DNA of 64,000 nt from Pedobacter polysacchareus. Its GTDB lineage: Bacteria > Bacteroidota > Bacteroidia > Sphingobacteriales > Sphingobacteriaceae. Numbering within the stretch: position 1 is the stretch's first letter; every line of letters begins with the position of its first letter. The position numbers and the translations under genes are program-made. The stretch covers positions 310,001-374,000 of the forward strand of contig NZ_JAHYSS010000005.1 of assembly GCF_019802255.1 (NCBI RefSeq), read 5' to 3'. Shown here piece by piece: positions 50,591-59,802 of this stretch. The notes beneath the pieces were generated by a model. That model worked only from the letters and a program-made list of their open reading frames with translations. It did no database searches and was not told the origin of the DNA.

Positions 50591-52747
50591 ATGGATATAA
50601 AAGCATTTTTAAAAGTTCTTAATAAATATAAATGGTTATTGATTTTGGTGCCCATCACGGCAGCAGTCATTACTTTCTTTCTGGTAAAAAATCTTCCTAA
50701 GGAATACAGCTCTGAGGCACAAATTGCTACTGGACTTGTGGATCAATCTAAGCAAGTAGTTGGAGCTGGAACTCAGAATGCTGATTACTTTAAAATAAAT
50801 CAGCAATTTTCTAATATCATTGAAAGAATGAAAATGAGAAGGATTATGAGTATTCTTTCTTACCATCTCATTCTTCATGATCTTGAAAATCCAAAAGAGG
50901 CTTTTAAGCCTTATAGCCCAAAATTGGATTCTCTTAATAATAACCAGCGCCAAGAGCTGATTCAGATTTTTAATGAAAAGCTACAGCAAAAGAGTGTGGT
51001 GACGATTCTGGACAATAAGGGCAAGTTTAAATTGTACGATATCCTGTCCTCTATGGGGTATAACAAAGAGGATATAGAGAAAAAACTAAACATTTACAGA
51101 CCTGACAATAGCGATTTTATAAACGTTAATTACGTTTCTGAAAATCCTAAGCTTTCTGCTTTTGTCGTGAATACCTTAGCCTTAGAATTTATTAATAATT
51201 ATGGACGGGATGTAAACACCAATCAAAATAATTCTATTCAGCTTTTGGACTCCTTGTTGAAAAAGAAGGAAGGTACAATGAACGACAAGAATGCTGCGTT
51301 AAAGGAATTTAAGATGAGAAATGGGGTGTTAAACCTCGACAAACAATCTGAAATTGTTTATACGCAGATTTCTGCTAATGAGGAGCGTAAGGCTCAAGCA
51401 ATTAGAGAGATTCAGGCCAACCTGATGGCTATAGCCGATATTGATGCCAAATTGAATGGACGATCCGGCGATAGTTTTTCTCAAGGAAATTCTACGGTTG
51501 ATAATAGAGCTATCGTGAACCTTAAGAACCAGTTGAAAGAGGCAAATGATGCATATATCGATGGTAATTTTAAAGTGAGCGATAAAAAAAGGATAGATTC
51601 TCTTTCCAGACTAATTGATCGTTTGAGTTCGAGGATTTCTGATGGTGATGTAACCAATCCTATAGCTTCAAGACAAGGTTTGATTCAACAAAAATTGGCT
51701 TTGCAAACTGCTGTGAGTCAGGCTAAGGGAAGTATCAAGTCTATTGACAATGAATTGGCAATGCTGAAAGCCAAATACAATAGCATGGTTCCATTTGATG
51801 CTGGTATTCAGAACTATGAACGTGATGCTGAATTGGCGACTAAAGATTATATGGCTTCTTTAGACTCTTATAATCAAACCCGTACTGAGCAAAATATTGC
51901 GTTAAAACTTCAGTTGGCTCAGGTTGGATTGGAAGGACCTCCAATGCCGTCAAAAGGGATTATTTATATCGGCTTAGCGGGAATAGCCAGCTTTTTTATC
52001 TGTTTCGTTGCCATCTTGATTATTTTTCTATTGGACAACACCATACGTGATTCGAGACAATTGGAGGCCGCAACAAGCTCAAGAGTGCTGGGCAGTTTAA
52101 ATTATATGCATGATGCTGACCTTAGTATGAGGAATGTATGGAATGACAATAAGAATAATCCTGAATATACTGCCTACCGGGACCTGTTGAGATCACTGCG
52201 GTTTGAGATTTCTAATGCATTTGAAAGTGATGATACTAAGATTTTAGGGGTAACCAGTTTAAATGACAAAGAAGGTAAATCTTTTATTGCAAGTAGCTTG
52301 GCCTATTCTTTTGCCATGATTGGAAAAAAGGTATTACTGATCGGTGGGGAAACTGAGGTCGTAAAATCTAATTCTAAAGAATTGTCTTTAAGTCAGGATT
52401 TTGAAACCTTCCTGGTAAAAAGGCAAATTCAAACCGAAGATTTGATCACTGTTTTGAATAAAAACGATAACAATTCTTCCTTACTGGAAATGCAGAATGC
52501 TAAAAATCTGCGTGCTGGATTTGAAGTACTCAGAAATGAGTTTGATGTAATTATTATTGATGTGAACAGTCTTCATGATATTAATATCGCCAAAGAATGG
52601 TTACTGTTTACCGAGAAAAATATTGCCGTATTTGAGTCCGGAAAATCATTGGAAGACAGAGATAAAGAGCTGATTGCTTATATTAAGGACCAGCCAGGTT
52701 TTCTAGGTTGGGTTCTGAATAAGATTCAATTAAAGAAAATTAAATAG
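50591..52747 (+). CDS. Wzc-like polysaccharide co-polymerase with a degenerate kinase domain
   Basis: 718 residues. There is a first membrane helix (15-32), a long periplasmic coiled-coil region and a second helix at about 457-480 (GLAGIASFFICFVAILIIFLL), then a BY-kinase-like domain. Walker A keeps DKEGKSF (near 559-566), but Walker A' reads VLLIGGETE without the Asp-x-Asp-x-Arg pattern. Walker B is VIIIDVNS. The C terminus (LNKIQLKKIK) has no tyrosine cluster. It can probably still set chain length or bind ATP, but autophosphorylation in the usual way is unlikely. It should act with the half-TolC gene just upstream. Confidence 0.88.
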   Translation: MDIKAFLKVLNKYKWLLILVPITAAVITFFLVKNLPKEYSSEAQIATGLVDQSKQVVGAGTQNADYFKINQQFSNIIERMKMRRIMSILSYHLILHDLENPKEAFKPYSPKLDSLNNNQRQELIQIFNEKLQQKSVVTILDNKGKFKLYDILSSMGYNKEDIEKKLNIYRPDNSDFINVNYVSENPKLSAFVVNTLALEFINNYGRDVNTNQNNSIQLLDSLLKKKEGTMNDKNAALKEFKMRNGVLNLDKQSEIVYTQISANEERKAQAIREIQANLMAIADIDAKLNGRSGDSFSQGNSTVDNRAIVNLKNQLKEANDAYIDGNFKVSDKKRIDSLSRLIDRLSSRISDGDVTNPIASRQGLIQQKLALQTAVSQAKGSIKSIDNELAMLKAKYNSMVPFDAGIQNYERDAELATKDYMASLDSYNQTRTEQNIALKLQLAQVGLEGPPMPSKGIIYIGLAGIASFFICFVAILIIFLLDNTIRDSRQLEAATSSRVLGSLNYMHDADLSMRNVWNDNKNNPEYTAYRDLLRSLRFEISNAFESDDTKILGVTSLNDKEGKSFIASSLAYSFAMIGKKVLLIGGETEVVKSNSKELSLSQDFETFLVKRQIQTEDLITVLNKNDNNSSLLEMQNAKNLRAGFEVLRNEFDVIIIDVNSLHDINIAKEWLLFTEKNIAVFESGKSLEDRDKELIAYIKDQPGFLGWVLNKIQLKKIK

Positions 52748-52753
52748 CATTTA

Positions 52754-52797
52754 AACATCAGCGGTCTGAATTTTTATAAATCCAGACCGCTGATGTT
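52754..52797 (+). repeat. Perfect 15-bp inverted repeat between wzc-like and wzy-like genes
   Basis: AACATCAGCGGTCTG (52754-52768) pairs with 52783-52797 around a 14-base AT-rich loop. No T tract follows the second arm, so it is a stem-loop that may stabilise or partially terminate the upstream message rather than a standard terminator. Confidence 0.8.
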
Positions 52798-52821
52798 AAC
52801 TGAAATATACCCCCGATCACA

Positions 52822-54249
52822 ATGATCCGATTTATATCATCCTTATCACAAACGTGGCGGACAGTGATTATTTCTTTATTAGGTTTGTTGCTCTCCGTTG
52901 TGGTGAGTGTGCTGACCTTTGCATCTCCATTGGCCCCAGTGATATTAATCGTAGGGGCATTGGTCGTGATATTCATTATTTTTCTATTTCAAGATCCCGC
53001 TGTTGGCCTTACTGCTTTAACTGTTTATTGCTTCTTATTCGGAATTCTCGCCAGGGAAATCGGTGGTTTACCTTACGGTATTGGAATTGAGATCTTTTTG
53101 CTGCTCACTTGGTTGGCAGTGATTATTTTAAATAATAGGTACGATTGGAAAAGTTTGAATAATAACTTAACCAAATTGATGCTCGCCTGGTTCCTCATTA
53201 GCTTTATGGAGATTATCAATCCAGCCGGTGCAAGTGTAAGGGGCTGGCTCCAGGAAATAAGAAGTTCTGGACTTTTTCCAATTTTGATTACCCCATTGGT
53301 TTTTTTAATTTATAATTCTAAACAGAAACTTAACCTCTTTCTCATCTTAATCCTGTCTTTGTCTTTATTGGCGACTATCAATGGGCTTAAACAGCAATTT
53401 ATTGGCCTTTCTCCTGGAGAACAGCAGTTTTTAACTGATGGAGGGGAGGTCACTCACGTGTTATGGGGTAGGTTGAGGGTGTTTTCATTTTATAGTGATG
53501 CCGGACAGTTTGGTGCTTCTCAGGCTTCCTTCGCATTGATGGCGATGGTTTTGGCTTTAGGACCTTACAAATGGTGGAAACGTCTGATTCTTTTTGTTGC
53601 AGCTGGATTATCTTTTTATGGCATGCTCATCTCCGGAACAAGGGGAGCGCTTTTTGCGCTGCTGGTTGGCGCTTTTTTTGCTATATTCTTAACAAAAAAC
53701 ATTAAAGTCCTGGTCATAGGTGGTACATTGGCACTGTCGTTCTTTTTTGTCCTAAAGTACACTTATATCGGTAATGGTAATTACCAGATTTATCGCTTAA
53801 GAACAGCGTTAGATCCTCAGGAAGCCTCTTTGAATGTCCGTTTTAACAATCAAAAGATTATTGGAGAGTACTTGAAATCTCATCCATTTGGAGGAGGACT
53901 GGGGGTAATTGGAACCTGGGGTAAGGAATACAATAAGGACAAATTCCTCTCAACAGTTGAACCTGATAGTTATTGGGTGAAAGTTTGGGCGATGTATGGA
54001 ATTGTCGGTTTCACAGCTTGGTTCTGTATCATGATGTATATTTTTGGGCAGGGCTGTGGCATTATATGGAATATCAGAAACGAAGGGTTAAGATATAAAG
54101 CAATAGCTATGATGGCTACCTGTACAGGAATATTTTTCTGTAGTTATGGAAATGAAGTGATCAATTCAATGCCTTCGTCATTGGTAGTTGCTGTGTTTCT
54201 TGCTTTTATTTACCTATGTCCAAATTTTGACGATAAACCAGAAAGCTAA
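52822..54249 (+). CDS. O-antigen ligase/Wzy-family polymerase
   Basis: 475 residues with about eleven membrane helices, starting VIISLLGLLLSVVVSVL and ending LVVAVFLAFIYL. A large periplasmic loop between helices near residues 300-390 contains RLRTALDPQEASLNVRFNNQ and HPFGGGLGVIG, the pattern of the Wzy_C (PF04932) domain. These enzymes join undecaprenyl-linked repeat units or ligate polymer to lipid A. Placement in a Wzx/Wzc-type EPS locus makes polymerase the better call. Its stop shares one base with the start of a 26-residue membrane peptide. Confidence 0.88.
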   Translation: MIRFISSLSQTWRTVIISLLGLLLSVVVSVLTFASPLAPVILIVGALVVIFIIFLFQDPAVGLTALTVYCFLFGILAREIGGLPYGIGIEIFLLLTWLAVIILNNRYDWKSLNNNLTKLMLAWFLISFMEIINPAGASVRGWLQEIRSSGLFPILITPLVFLIYNSKQKLNLFLILILSLSLLATINGLKQQFIGLSPGEQQFLTDGGEVTHVLWGRLRVFSFYSDAGQFGASQASFALMAMVLALGPYKWWKRLILFVAAGLSFYGMLISGTRGALFALLVGAFFAIFLTKNIKVLVIGGTLALSFFFVLKYTYIGNGNYQIYRLRTALDPQEASLNVRFNNQKIIGEYLKSHPFGGGLGVIGTWGKEYNKDKFLSTVEPDSYWVKVWAMYGIVGFTAWFCIMMYIFGQGCGIIWNIRNEGLRYKAIAMMATCTGIFFCSYGNEVINSMPSSLVVAVFLAFIYLCPNFDDKPES

Positions 54250-54329
54250 TGCCATTTGAAATTTTTCTAATTCCTGGTCTGCTCTGCTTTGCAATTGCCT
54301 TTTTTCTTGAAATTAGAAAGAAGAAATAG
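54249..54329 (+). CDS. 26-residue single-span membrane microprotein
   Basis: ATG at 54249 overlaps the stop of the polymerase gene by one base (TAATG), the signature of translational coupling. The product is one hydrophobic helix (FLIPGLLCFAIAFFLEI) between a Glu4-containing start and a basic end RKKK, so the C terminus should stay cytoplasmic. No cargo or secretion motif is visible. Similar micro-ORFs behind Wzy/ligase genes may stabilise the polymerase; this is inference. The next gene starts 38 bases later. Confidence 0.6.
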   Translation: MPFEIFLIPGLLCFAIAFFLEIRKKK

Positions 54330-54366
54330 ATATGGACCATATCATACGTAGCACCTATTCATTAAT

Positions 54367-54981
54367 ATGTCTCTAATCAATAAAATCAAAGAAAATCCGA
54401 AGCTAAAAAAGATCGCGCATCGGTTATTGATCCCTGCAAATGACCACAGGCCTAGGTTGTGGGTGAGGTTGTTTCTTAATCCTTTTAAACATAAAAGAGG
54501 AAAAGGTAGCATTGTGCGTTTCAACAGTAGGATGGATGTTTTTCCTTTCAATAATTTTGAGTTGGGGACAAGATCGGTAATTGAAGATTTTGTAACCATA
54601 AACAATGGCGTTGGAGATGTGATTATAGGAGCGCATACGATGATTGGAATTGGAAGCGTCATCATTGGCCCAGTAAATATAGGTCATCATGTGATGCTGG
54701 CTCAGAATATTGTGGTTTCGGGCCTGAATCATGGTTATGAGGATGTGAATATCCCTCCAAGTCTGCAAAAAGAGATACGTAAACAAATTACAATAGGTGA
54801 TGAGGTATGGATTGGTGCGAATAGTGTGATTACGGCCGGTGTAACTATTGGTAAGCATTCCGTTATTGGGGCAGGTAGTGTCGTTACTAAAGATATACCT
54901 GAGTTTTGTGTAGCTGTTGGAAATCCAGCAAAAGTGGTCAAGAAATACAGTGCCACTGATAAAGCCTGGAATAAATTATAA
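54367..54981 (+). CDS. Hexapeptide-repeat O-acyltransferase
   Basis: 204 residues. The left-handed beta-helix is seen in VIIGAHTMIGIGSVIIGPVN and IGDEVWIGANSVITAGVTIG, KHSVIGAGSVVTKDI, each coil being an I/V-G-x4 hexapeptide. NHGYEDVNIPPS includes the catalytic-type His of the maltose/galactoside acetyltransferase group (LSGLNHGY). It likely acetylates a sugar of the repeat unit. The N-terminal 50 residues are basic. It ends 13 bases before the next start. Confidence 0.92.
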   Translation: MSLINKIKENPKLKKIAHRLLIPANDHRPRLWVRLFLNPFKHKRGKGSIVRFNSRMDVFPFNNFELGTRSVIEDFVTINNGVGDVIIGAHTMIGIGSVIIGPVNIGHHVMLAQNIVVSGLNHGYEDVNIPPSLQKEIRKQITIGDEVWIGANSVITAGVTIGKHSVIGAGSVVTKDIPEFCVAVGNPAKVVKKYSATDKAWNKL

Positions 54982-54994
54982 CTTTAATCATCAA

Positions 54995-56191
54995 ATGATC
55001 AGTAGAGATATCATCATTATAGGCCAACAGGCATGGGATACCGATATAGGTAGTAATTGTAAGAATATTGCGCTTGAGCTTTCCAAAAGTAACAGGGTGC
55101 TTTATGTGAATTCTCCTCTGGATAGAATTACACTTTTTAAGAAACGTACAGATCCAAAAGTTCAGCAGCGTATTGCTGTGATTAAAGGCAAACAGTCTGG
55201 TTTAGTTAAGATTCAAGACAATTTATGGAACTTATATCCGGATTGTCTGGTAGAGTCTATCAATTGGATTAAAAATGAAAAAATTTTTAATTTTCTGAAT
55301 AAACGCAATAATGTCAAATTTGCAGATGCGATTGTTAAAGGGATTAAAGAACTTGATTTTAAGGATTATCTATTGTTTAATGACAATGAGATCTTTAAAG
55401 GGTTTTATTTGAATACACTGTTGAATCCCTATTTGAGCATTTATTACTCCAGGGATTATATGCTGGCAGTTGATTATTGGAAAAGACATGGTGAGCGTTT
55501 AGAGCCACTGCTAATTGCGAGTAATGATATTTGCATGGCAAATTCTGTTTATCTTGCAGACTATTGCAAACAGTATAATGAAAATTCTTTTGATATTGGT
55601 CAGGGATGTGATCTGGAGATTTTCAAAGATGATGTTAATGCTGAAAAACCAGTGGAATTGAGAGACATTCATACCCCAATTATTGGTTATGTAGGTGCTC
55701 TTCAAAGCATCAGATTAGATATTGAGCTGATTGGATACCTGGCAAATCAACGAAAAGACTGGACGATTGTACTGGTTGGACCAGAAGATGAAGATTTTAA
55801 AAACAGTGTGCTGCATCAATTGCCCAATGTTGTATTTACAGGGATCAAACCAATGGAGTCTTTACCTTTATACATGCAGTATTTTGATGTATGCATCAAT
55901 CCACAATTGGTAAATCAGGTGACTATTGGAAATTATCCTCGTAAAGTAGATGAATACCTGGCAATGGGTAAACCAACGGTAGCTACGGAAACACGTGCAA
56001 TGGATATCTTTAAAGCACATGTTTATCTTGCACAGTCGAAAGAAGATTATATCAGATGTATAGAGAAAGCATTGACTGAGGATTCTTCAGCACTTCAGGA
56101 AGATCGGAAGTCTTTTGCCGCCAGTCATAGTTGGGAAAATTGTATTCTTAAAATGAATGAGGCAATTGAAATGACCATTAACAAAAAATAA
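54995..56191 (+). CDS. Glycosyltransferase, GT-B fold (family 1/4-like)
   Basis: 398 residues from MISRDIIIIGQQ; an in-frame ATG at 54917 lies inside the acyltransferase gene and is rejected. The N-terminal GT-B domain reads IIIIGQQAWDTDIGSN. The C-terminal domain has IGYVGALQSIRLDIELIGYL, VVFTGIKPMESLPLYMQYFDV and NYPRKVDEYLAMGKP, the donor-binding block. The sugar cannot be told. It begins 13 bases after the acyltransferase and ends 11 before the next gene. Confidence 0.85.
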   Translation: MISRDIIIIGQQAWDTDIGSNCKNIALELSKSNRVLYVNSPLDRITLFKKRTDPKVQQRIAVIKGKQSGLVKIQDNLWNLYPDCLVESINWIKNEKIFNFLNKRNNVKFADAIVKGIKELDFKDYLLFNDNEIFKGFYLNTLLNPYLSIYYSRDYMLAVDYWKRHGERLEPLLIASNDICMANSVYLADYCKQYNENSFDIGQGCDLEIFKDDVNAEKPVELRDIHTPIIGYVGALQSIRLDIELIGYLANQRKDWTIVLVGPEDEDFKNSVLHQLPNVVFTGIKPMESLPLYMQYFDVCINPQLVNQVTIGNYPRKVDEYLAMGKPTVATETRAMDIFKAHVYLAQSKEDYIRCIEKALTEDSSALQEDRKSFAASHSWENCILKMNEAIEMTINKK

Positions 56192-56202
56192 AACCAGCAT
56201 AC

Positions 56203-57372
56203 ATGAACCTATTGTATTTTCTTCTCGTATTGTTACAGGTCTTATTTGGACTACATTTTTTTATGCCGTTAATTTTATCAGTAGCGGGTAAATTCAGAAA
56301 GCAAGCTCAGCCTTCAGCTCAACCTGTAACTGCTGATTATGCGGTAATTGTGACTGCTTATCAGCAAGTCAATTTAATCCCACTTGTAGTCGATTCTATT
56401 CTTAAATCTGATTATTCTAATTATATCATTTATGTGGTGGCCGATAATTGTGACATTAGTGAATTGAGTTTTGAAGATCCAAGAGTAGTGGTGTTAAGGC
56501 CAGCTGAAGTATTGGCCTCCAATACGAAATCACATTTTTATGCCATTCATAATTTTAGGCGTGATCATGAACGGCTGACGATTATAGATAGTGATAACTT
56601 GGTTCACCCAAATTATTTTAAGGCCTTAAATGTAGTTTTTGATCAGGGCTATCAAGCGGTCCAAGGTGTGCGTGCAGCTAAAAACCTAGATTCAACCTAT
56701 GCTTGCTTAGATGAGGCCGGTGATATTTATTACCGTTTGGTAGATCGTAAGTTAATGTTCGAAGCGGGATCTTCCGCTGCATTGTCAGGATCTGGAATGG
56801 CATTTACTTTGTCGCTTTACCGTTCCTGCCTGGAACACCTTGAAATTTCAGGAGCGGGTTTTGATAAAATCCTACAGTATGAGATTTTAAATAGGGGAGA
56901 TAGCATCGCCTTCGCGGAACAGGCAATTGTATACGATGAGAAAACGGCAAAAACAGATCAGCTGGTGAACCAACGCTCCAGGTGGATAAATACTTGGTTT
57001 AAGTACCTTTATCTAGGAGCTAAACTGCTATTTAAATCAATTTCCAGCTTAAATTGGAATCAATTTCTATTTAGTGTGCTATTGTTGAGACCACCGCTAT
57101 TTATGCTGCTGATGGTTTCCTTCCTTTTCTTCTTAACTGATTTGTTCCTGATGCCTTTATTTGCAATTTATTGGGTGGTTGCGGTGCTGACCTTTTTTAC
57201 CTTTGTATTTAAAGCATTGCGGCACTTCAAAGCCGATGATAAGATTTATCATTCTCTAAAGAATGCTCCGAAATTCATTTACTTTCAGATACTTGCCTTA
57301 TTGAAAGTGCGAAAAGCAAATAAAATATCTGTAGCCACAGAACATTATTACGAAGAAAAAATAAATAAGTAA
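56203..57372 (+). CDS. Membrane-bound glycosyltransferase, family 2
   Basis: 389 residues. One N-terminal membrane helix (LLYFLLVLLQVLFGLHFFM), a GT-A domain with YAVIVTAYQQVNLIPLVV and the metal-binding DSDN (residues about 126-129), and two or three C-terminal helices near 290-340. Topology matches processive or lipid-linked GT2 enzymes. A Q-R-x-R-W-type block appears as QRSRWINTW, often linked with processive polymer synthesis, although an extra single sugar addition is equally possible. Confidence 0.85.
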   Translation: MNLLYFLLVLLQVLFGLHFFMPLILSVAGKFRKQAQPSAQPVTADYAVIVTAYQQVNLIPLVVDSILKSDYSNYIIYVVADNCDISELSFEDPRVVVLRPAEVLASNTKSHFYAIHNFRRDHERLTIIDSDNLVHPNYFKALNVVFDQGYQAVQGVRAAKNLDSTYACLDEAGDIYYRLVDRKLMFEAGSSAALSGSGMAFTLSLYRSCLEHLEISGAGFDKILQYEILNRGDSIAFAEQAIVYDEKTAKTDQLVNQRSRWINTWFKYLYLGAKLLFKSISSLNWNQFLFSVLLLRPPLFMLLMVSFLFFLTDLFLMPLFAIYWVVAVLTFFTFVFKALRHFKADDKIYHSLKNAPKFIYFQILALLKVRKANKISVATEHYYEEKINK

Positions 57373-57396
57373 ACTGCTGTTATTAATTGAAAACTA

Positions 57397-58548
57397 ATGA
57401 AAGATAAACTCCGAATAGGTATAGAAGTACAGCGTATTTTCAGGGAAAAGAAGCATGGAATGGAAGTGGTTGCACTGGAACTCATTCGCGAAATTCAGAA
57501 AATCGATCAGCATAACGAGTATATTCTATATGCAAGGAAGGATGTGGATGAAAAATGTTTATCAGAAACTGCTAATTTTAAGATAAAATCACTTCCAGCA
57601 AGTTCTTATTTTACCTGGGAGCAGTTTACGCTTCCTGCGGAAGTAAAAAAAGATAATTTGGATTTTCTACATTCTACATGTAATACTTCTGCATTGCGCT
57701 TATCTGTTCCAATGATGCTCACTTTACATGATATCATCTATTTGGAAAAAACTGATTTTAAGGGTACAGCTTATCAGAATTTTGGCAATCTGTATCGAAG
57801 GTTTGTTGTTCCAAAAATCGTAGACAAGAGTAAGTTGATCATTACGGTTTCAAACTTTGAAAGAAATGTGATTTTAAACAAACTCAATTTGCCTGAGCAA
57901 AAGGTGAAGGTCATTTATAATGCGGTGAGTCCGAAGTTCAATATCAATTATGCACCTGAACGATTAGCAGAATTTAGAGCAGCTCATCAACTGCCTTTGG
58001 ATTTTATACTTTTTTTAGGGAATACAGCTCCTAAAAAGAATACGCTCAATGTCATCAAAGCTTATGCAGCATATAAGGCAGAGGTGCCTGATGGCATACC
58101 AATGGTGATTCTTGATTACGATAAAAATCTGGTCTTTGAATTGCTGGCAAAGCTAGGTCAGCAGCATTTGGAAAAAGATTTCTTATTTCCAGGATACATC
58201 GCCTCCGAAGAAATGCCTTTATTGTATAATATCAGCAGGCTTTTCCTTTACCCTTCATTGAGGGAGAGCTTTGGTCTGCCGTTATTAGAAGCTATGGCTT
58301 GTGGCGTCCCTGTAATTACTGCTAATACTTCTTCTATGCCAGAAGTAGCGGCTGATGCAGCATTGTTTGTTGATCCATTGGATTATCATCAGATAAAAGA
58401 TCAAATGATCACCATTCTGAACGATTCAGAATTAGCAGTTCAGTTGAAAGAAAAAGGACTGAAAAGAGCGGCAGAGTTTACATGGAAAGCTGCAGCAACA
58501 CAACTGCTGGCACTTTATAGTACATTTAATCAATTATCAAAAGGATAA
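57397..58548 (+). CDS. Glycosyltransferase family 4 (mannosyltransferase-like)
   Basis: 383 residues. The N-terminal domain has GIEVQRIFREKKHGMEVVA and DFLHSTCNTSALRL, and the acceptor side shows LTLHDIIY. The C-terminal GT-B block is LFLYPSLRESFGLPLLEAMA with the EX7E acidic pair, and GVPVITANTSSMPEVA. The order and wording match WbaZ/WcaC-like enzymes, but the donor is not certain. It is 24 bases after the GT2 gene and 7 before the next. Confidence 0.9.
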   Translation: MKDKLRIGIEVQRIFREKKHGMEVVALELIREIQKIDQHNEYILYARKDVDEKCLSETANFKIKSLPASSYFTWEQFTLPAEVKKDNLDFLHSTCNTSALRLSVPMMLTLHDIIYLEKTDFKGTAYQNFGNLYRRFVVPKIVDKSKLIITVSNFERNVILNKLNLPEQKVKVIYNAVSPKFNINYAPERLAEFRAAHQLPLDFILFLGNTAPKKNTLNVIKAYAAYKAEVPDGIPMVILDYDKNLVFELLAKLGQQHLEKDFLFPGYIASEEMPLLYNISRLFLYPSLRESFGLPLLEAMACGVPVITANTSSMPEVAADAALFVDPLDYHQIKDQMITILNDSELAVQLKEKGLKRAAEFTWKAAATQLLALYSTFNQLSKG

Positions 58549-58555
58549 AAAGTAT

Positions 58556-59359
58556 ATGCCAATCAGACCCTTGAAAATTCCTGCTTACCTGGAAGCACAG
58601 CAATACGATGGGCAATGGTTCCTGGATCATATCGATGAAATCCGAGAAGGAATTAAACGTCTTCATTCAGATCAGGCAGAGGTAACTGTAAGTATTCCCG
58701 CATACAATGAGGAGGCTTCTATTTTGAAAACATTATGGTCGCTGTCCAAGACCATTACCAGTCAAAAAGTAGAAATACTGGTGGTGAATAATAATTCTAC
58801 AGATCGTACACAGGAGTTGATTGAACTTAGTGGTGCCAGCTGGCTAATAGAAAAACAGCAGGGAGTCACTCATGCCAGGAACGCTGGATTACAGGCTGCA
58901 AAAGGAAAAATCATCTTGAATGCTGATGCAGATTCATTTTATAGCCCATATTGGGTAGATTTACTTTCCTTGCCGCTAAAAGATAAGTCTGTAGCTTGTA
59001 CCTATGGCCGTTTTGCTTTTGTATCAGATGGTCCTGCTCATCGATTTCCTTATTTTCTGTACGAAACTGCCGGAGACTTTTTCAAAGCCATAAAACGAAG
59101 AAGTAATGACGAAGCGATGTATGTGTATGGCTGCAGTTCAGGATACAGAAAGGATCAAGGCTTACAGGTTGATGGTTATCATCATCCACCTGATACCAAC
59201 GAAGATGGGTATCTAGCACTGAAATTAAGAAGTAAATTTGGAAAACTTCATAAGATCACAGCTAACCGTGCACTGGTTTGGACTTCAGACAGAAGGTTAA
59301 TGGAACAAGGTGGACTGTTCAGAGCTTTTTTAGCCAGGACAAAATTTTTATTAGGATGA
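58556..59359 (+). CDS. Glycosyltransferase family 2
   Basis: 267 residues in one GT-A domain: VTVSIPAYNEEASILKTLWS at the start, VVNNNSTDRT, GVTHARNAGLQAAKG, and the metal-binding NADADS near 122-127. The product has no membrane helix. It is the last of four tightly packed glycosyltransferase genes; a 443-base gap separates it from the beta-helix lipoprotein. Confidence 0.92.
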   Translation: MPIRPLKIPAYLEAQQYDGQWFLDHIDEIREGIKRLHSDQAEVTVSIPAYNEEASILKTLWSLSKTITSQKVEILVVNNNSTDRTQELIELSGASWLIEKQQGVTHARNAGLQAAKGKIILNADADSFYSPYWVDLLSLPLKDKSVACTYGRFAFVSDGPAHRFPYFLYETAGDFFKAIKRRSNDEAMYVYGCSSGYRKDQGLQVDGYHHPPDTNEDGYLALKLRSKFGKLHKITANRALVWTSDRRLMEQGGLFRAFLARTKFLLG

Positions 59360-59802
59360 TATTAAATTCATTTTTATAGTCGCTTTTGTTGCGTGAATTT
59401 GCTAATTTGTTCAGCCATACATTGAGCTGGCTTTTATGAAGTAGCTGCTTTGGCATTATTTTTTTTCGCAATTTGATGTAACCACCAATGGTTTTATATA
59501 ATCAATTAATGTTGTGGAGTATATTCCTCAATATTATCTTTTTGTAAATAATTTAACCTGTGGGTTACTGTTTTGTGAGAAATTTCAATCTTTTAAAGAC
59601 TTGTTTGTCATGGAAAAGTCATAAATGTTTTTAATTTTTTACTCCTGAAGTGATGAAAAACGAGGAAAATATTCCCCGATTACTCGCTTTGGCGGTTTTT
59701 TCGAAAAAGCCTAATTTGGCAGCGAGACAAGCCCGTGCTTTTATATGTAGATTATTTGTTACAATTGCTCTCATTAGCAATAGTAACAGTAATTTTTAAG
59801 TT
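59360..59802. other. Intergenic region with a structured leader before the beta-helix lipoprotein
   Basis: No gene is seen. A weak hairpin with a T4 end lies at about 59417-59438. A stronger pair is present at 59661-59678 (CGAGGAA/TTCCCCG) and 59683-59726, where CTCGCT and AGCGAG enclose GGC/GCC and T5/A5 arms. Together they look like a folded RNA leader 80-140 bases before the start codon. No perfect promoter box was found. Confidence 0.45.

Noticed and set aside
54424..54858. 144-codon frame antisense to the hexapeptide acyltransferase
   Set aside because: Arises from the repeat pattern of hexapeptide codons; no plausible product.
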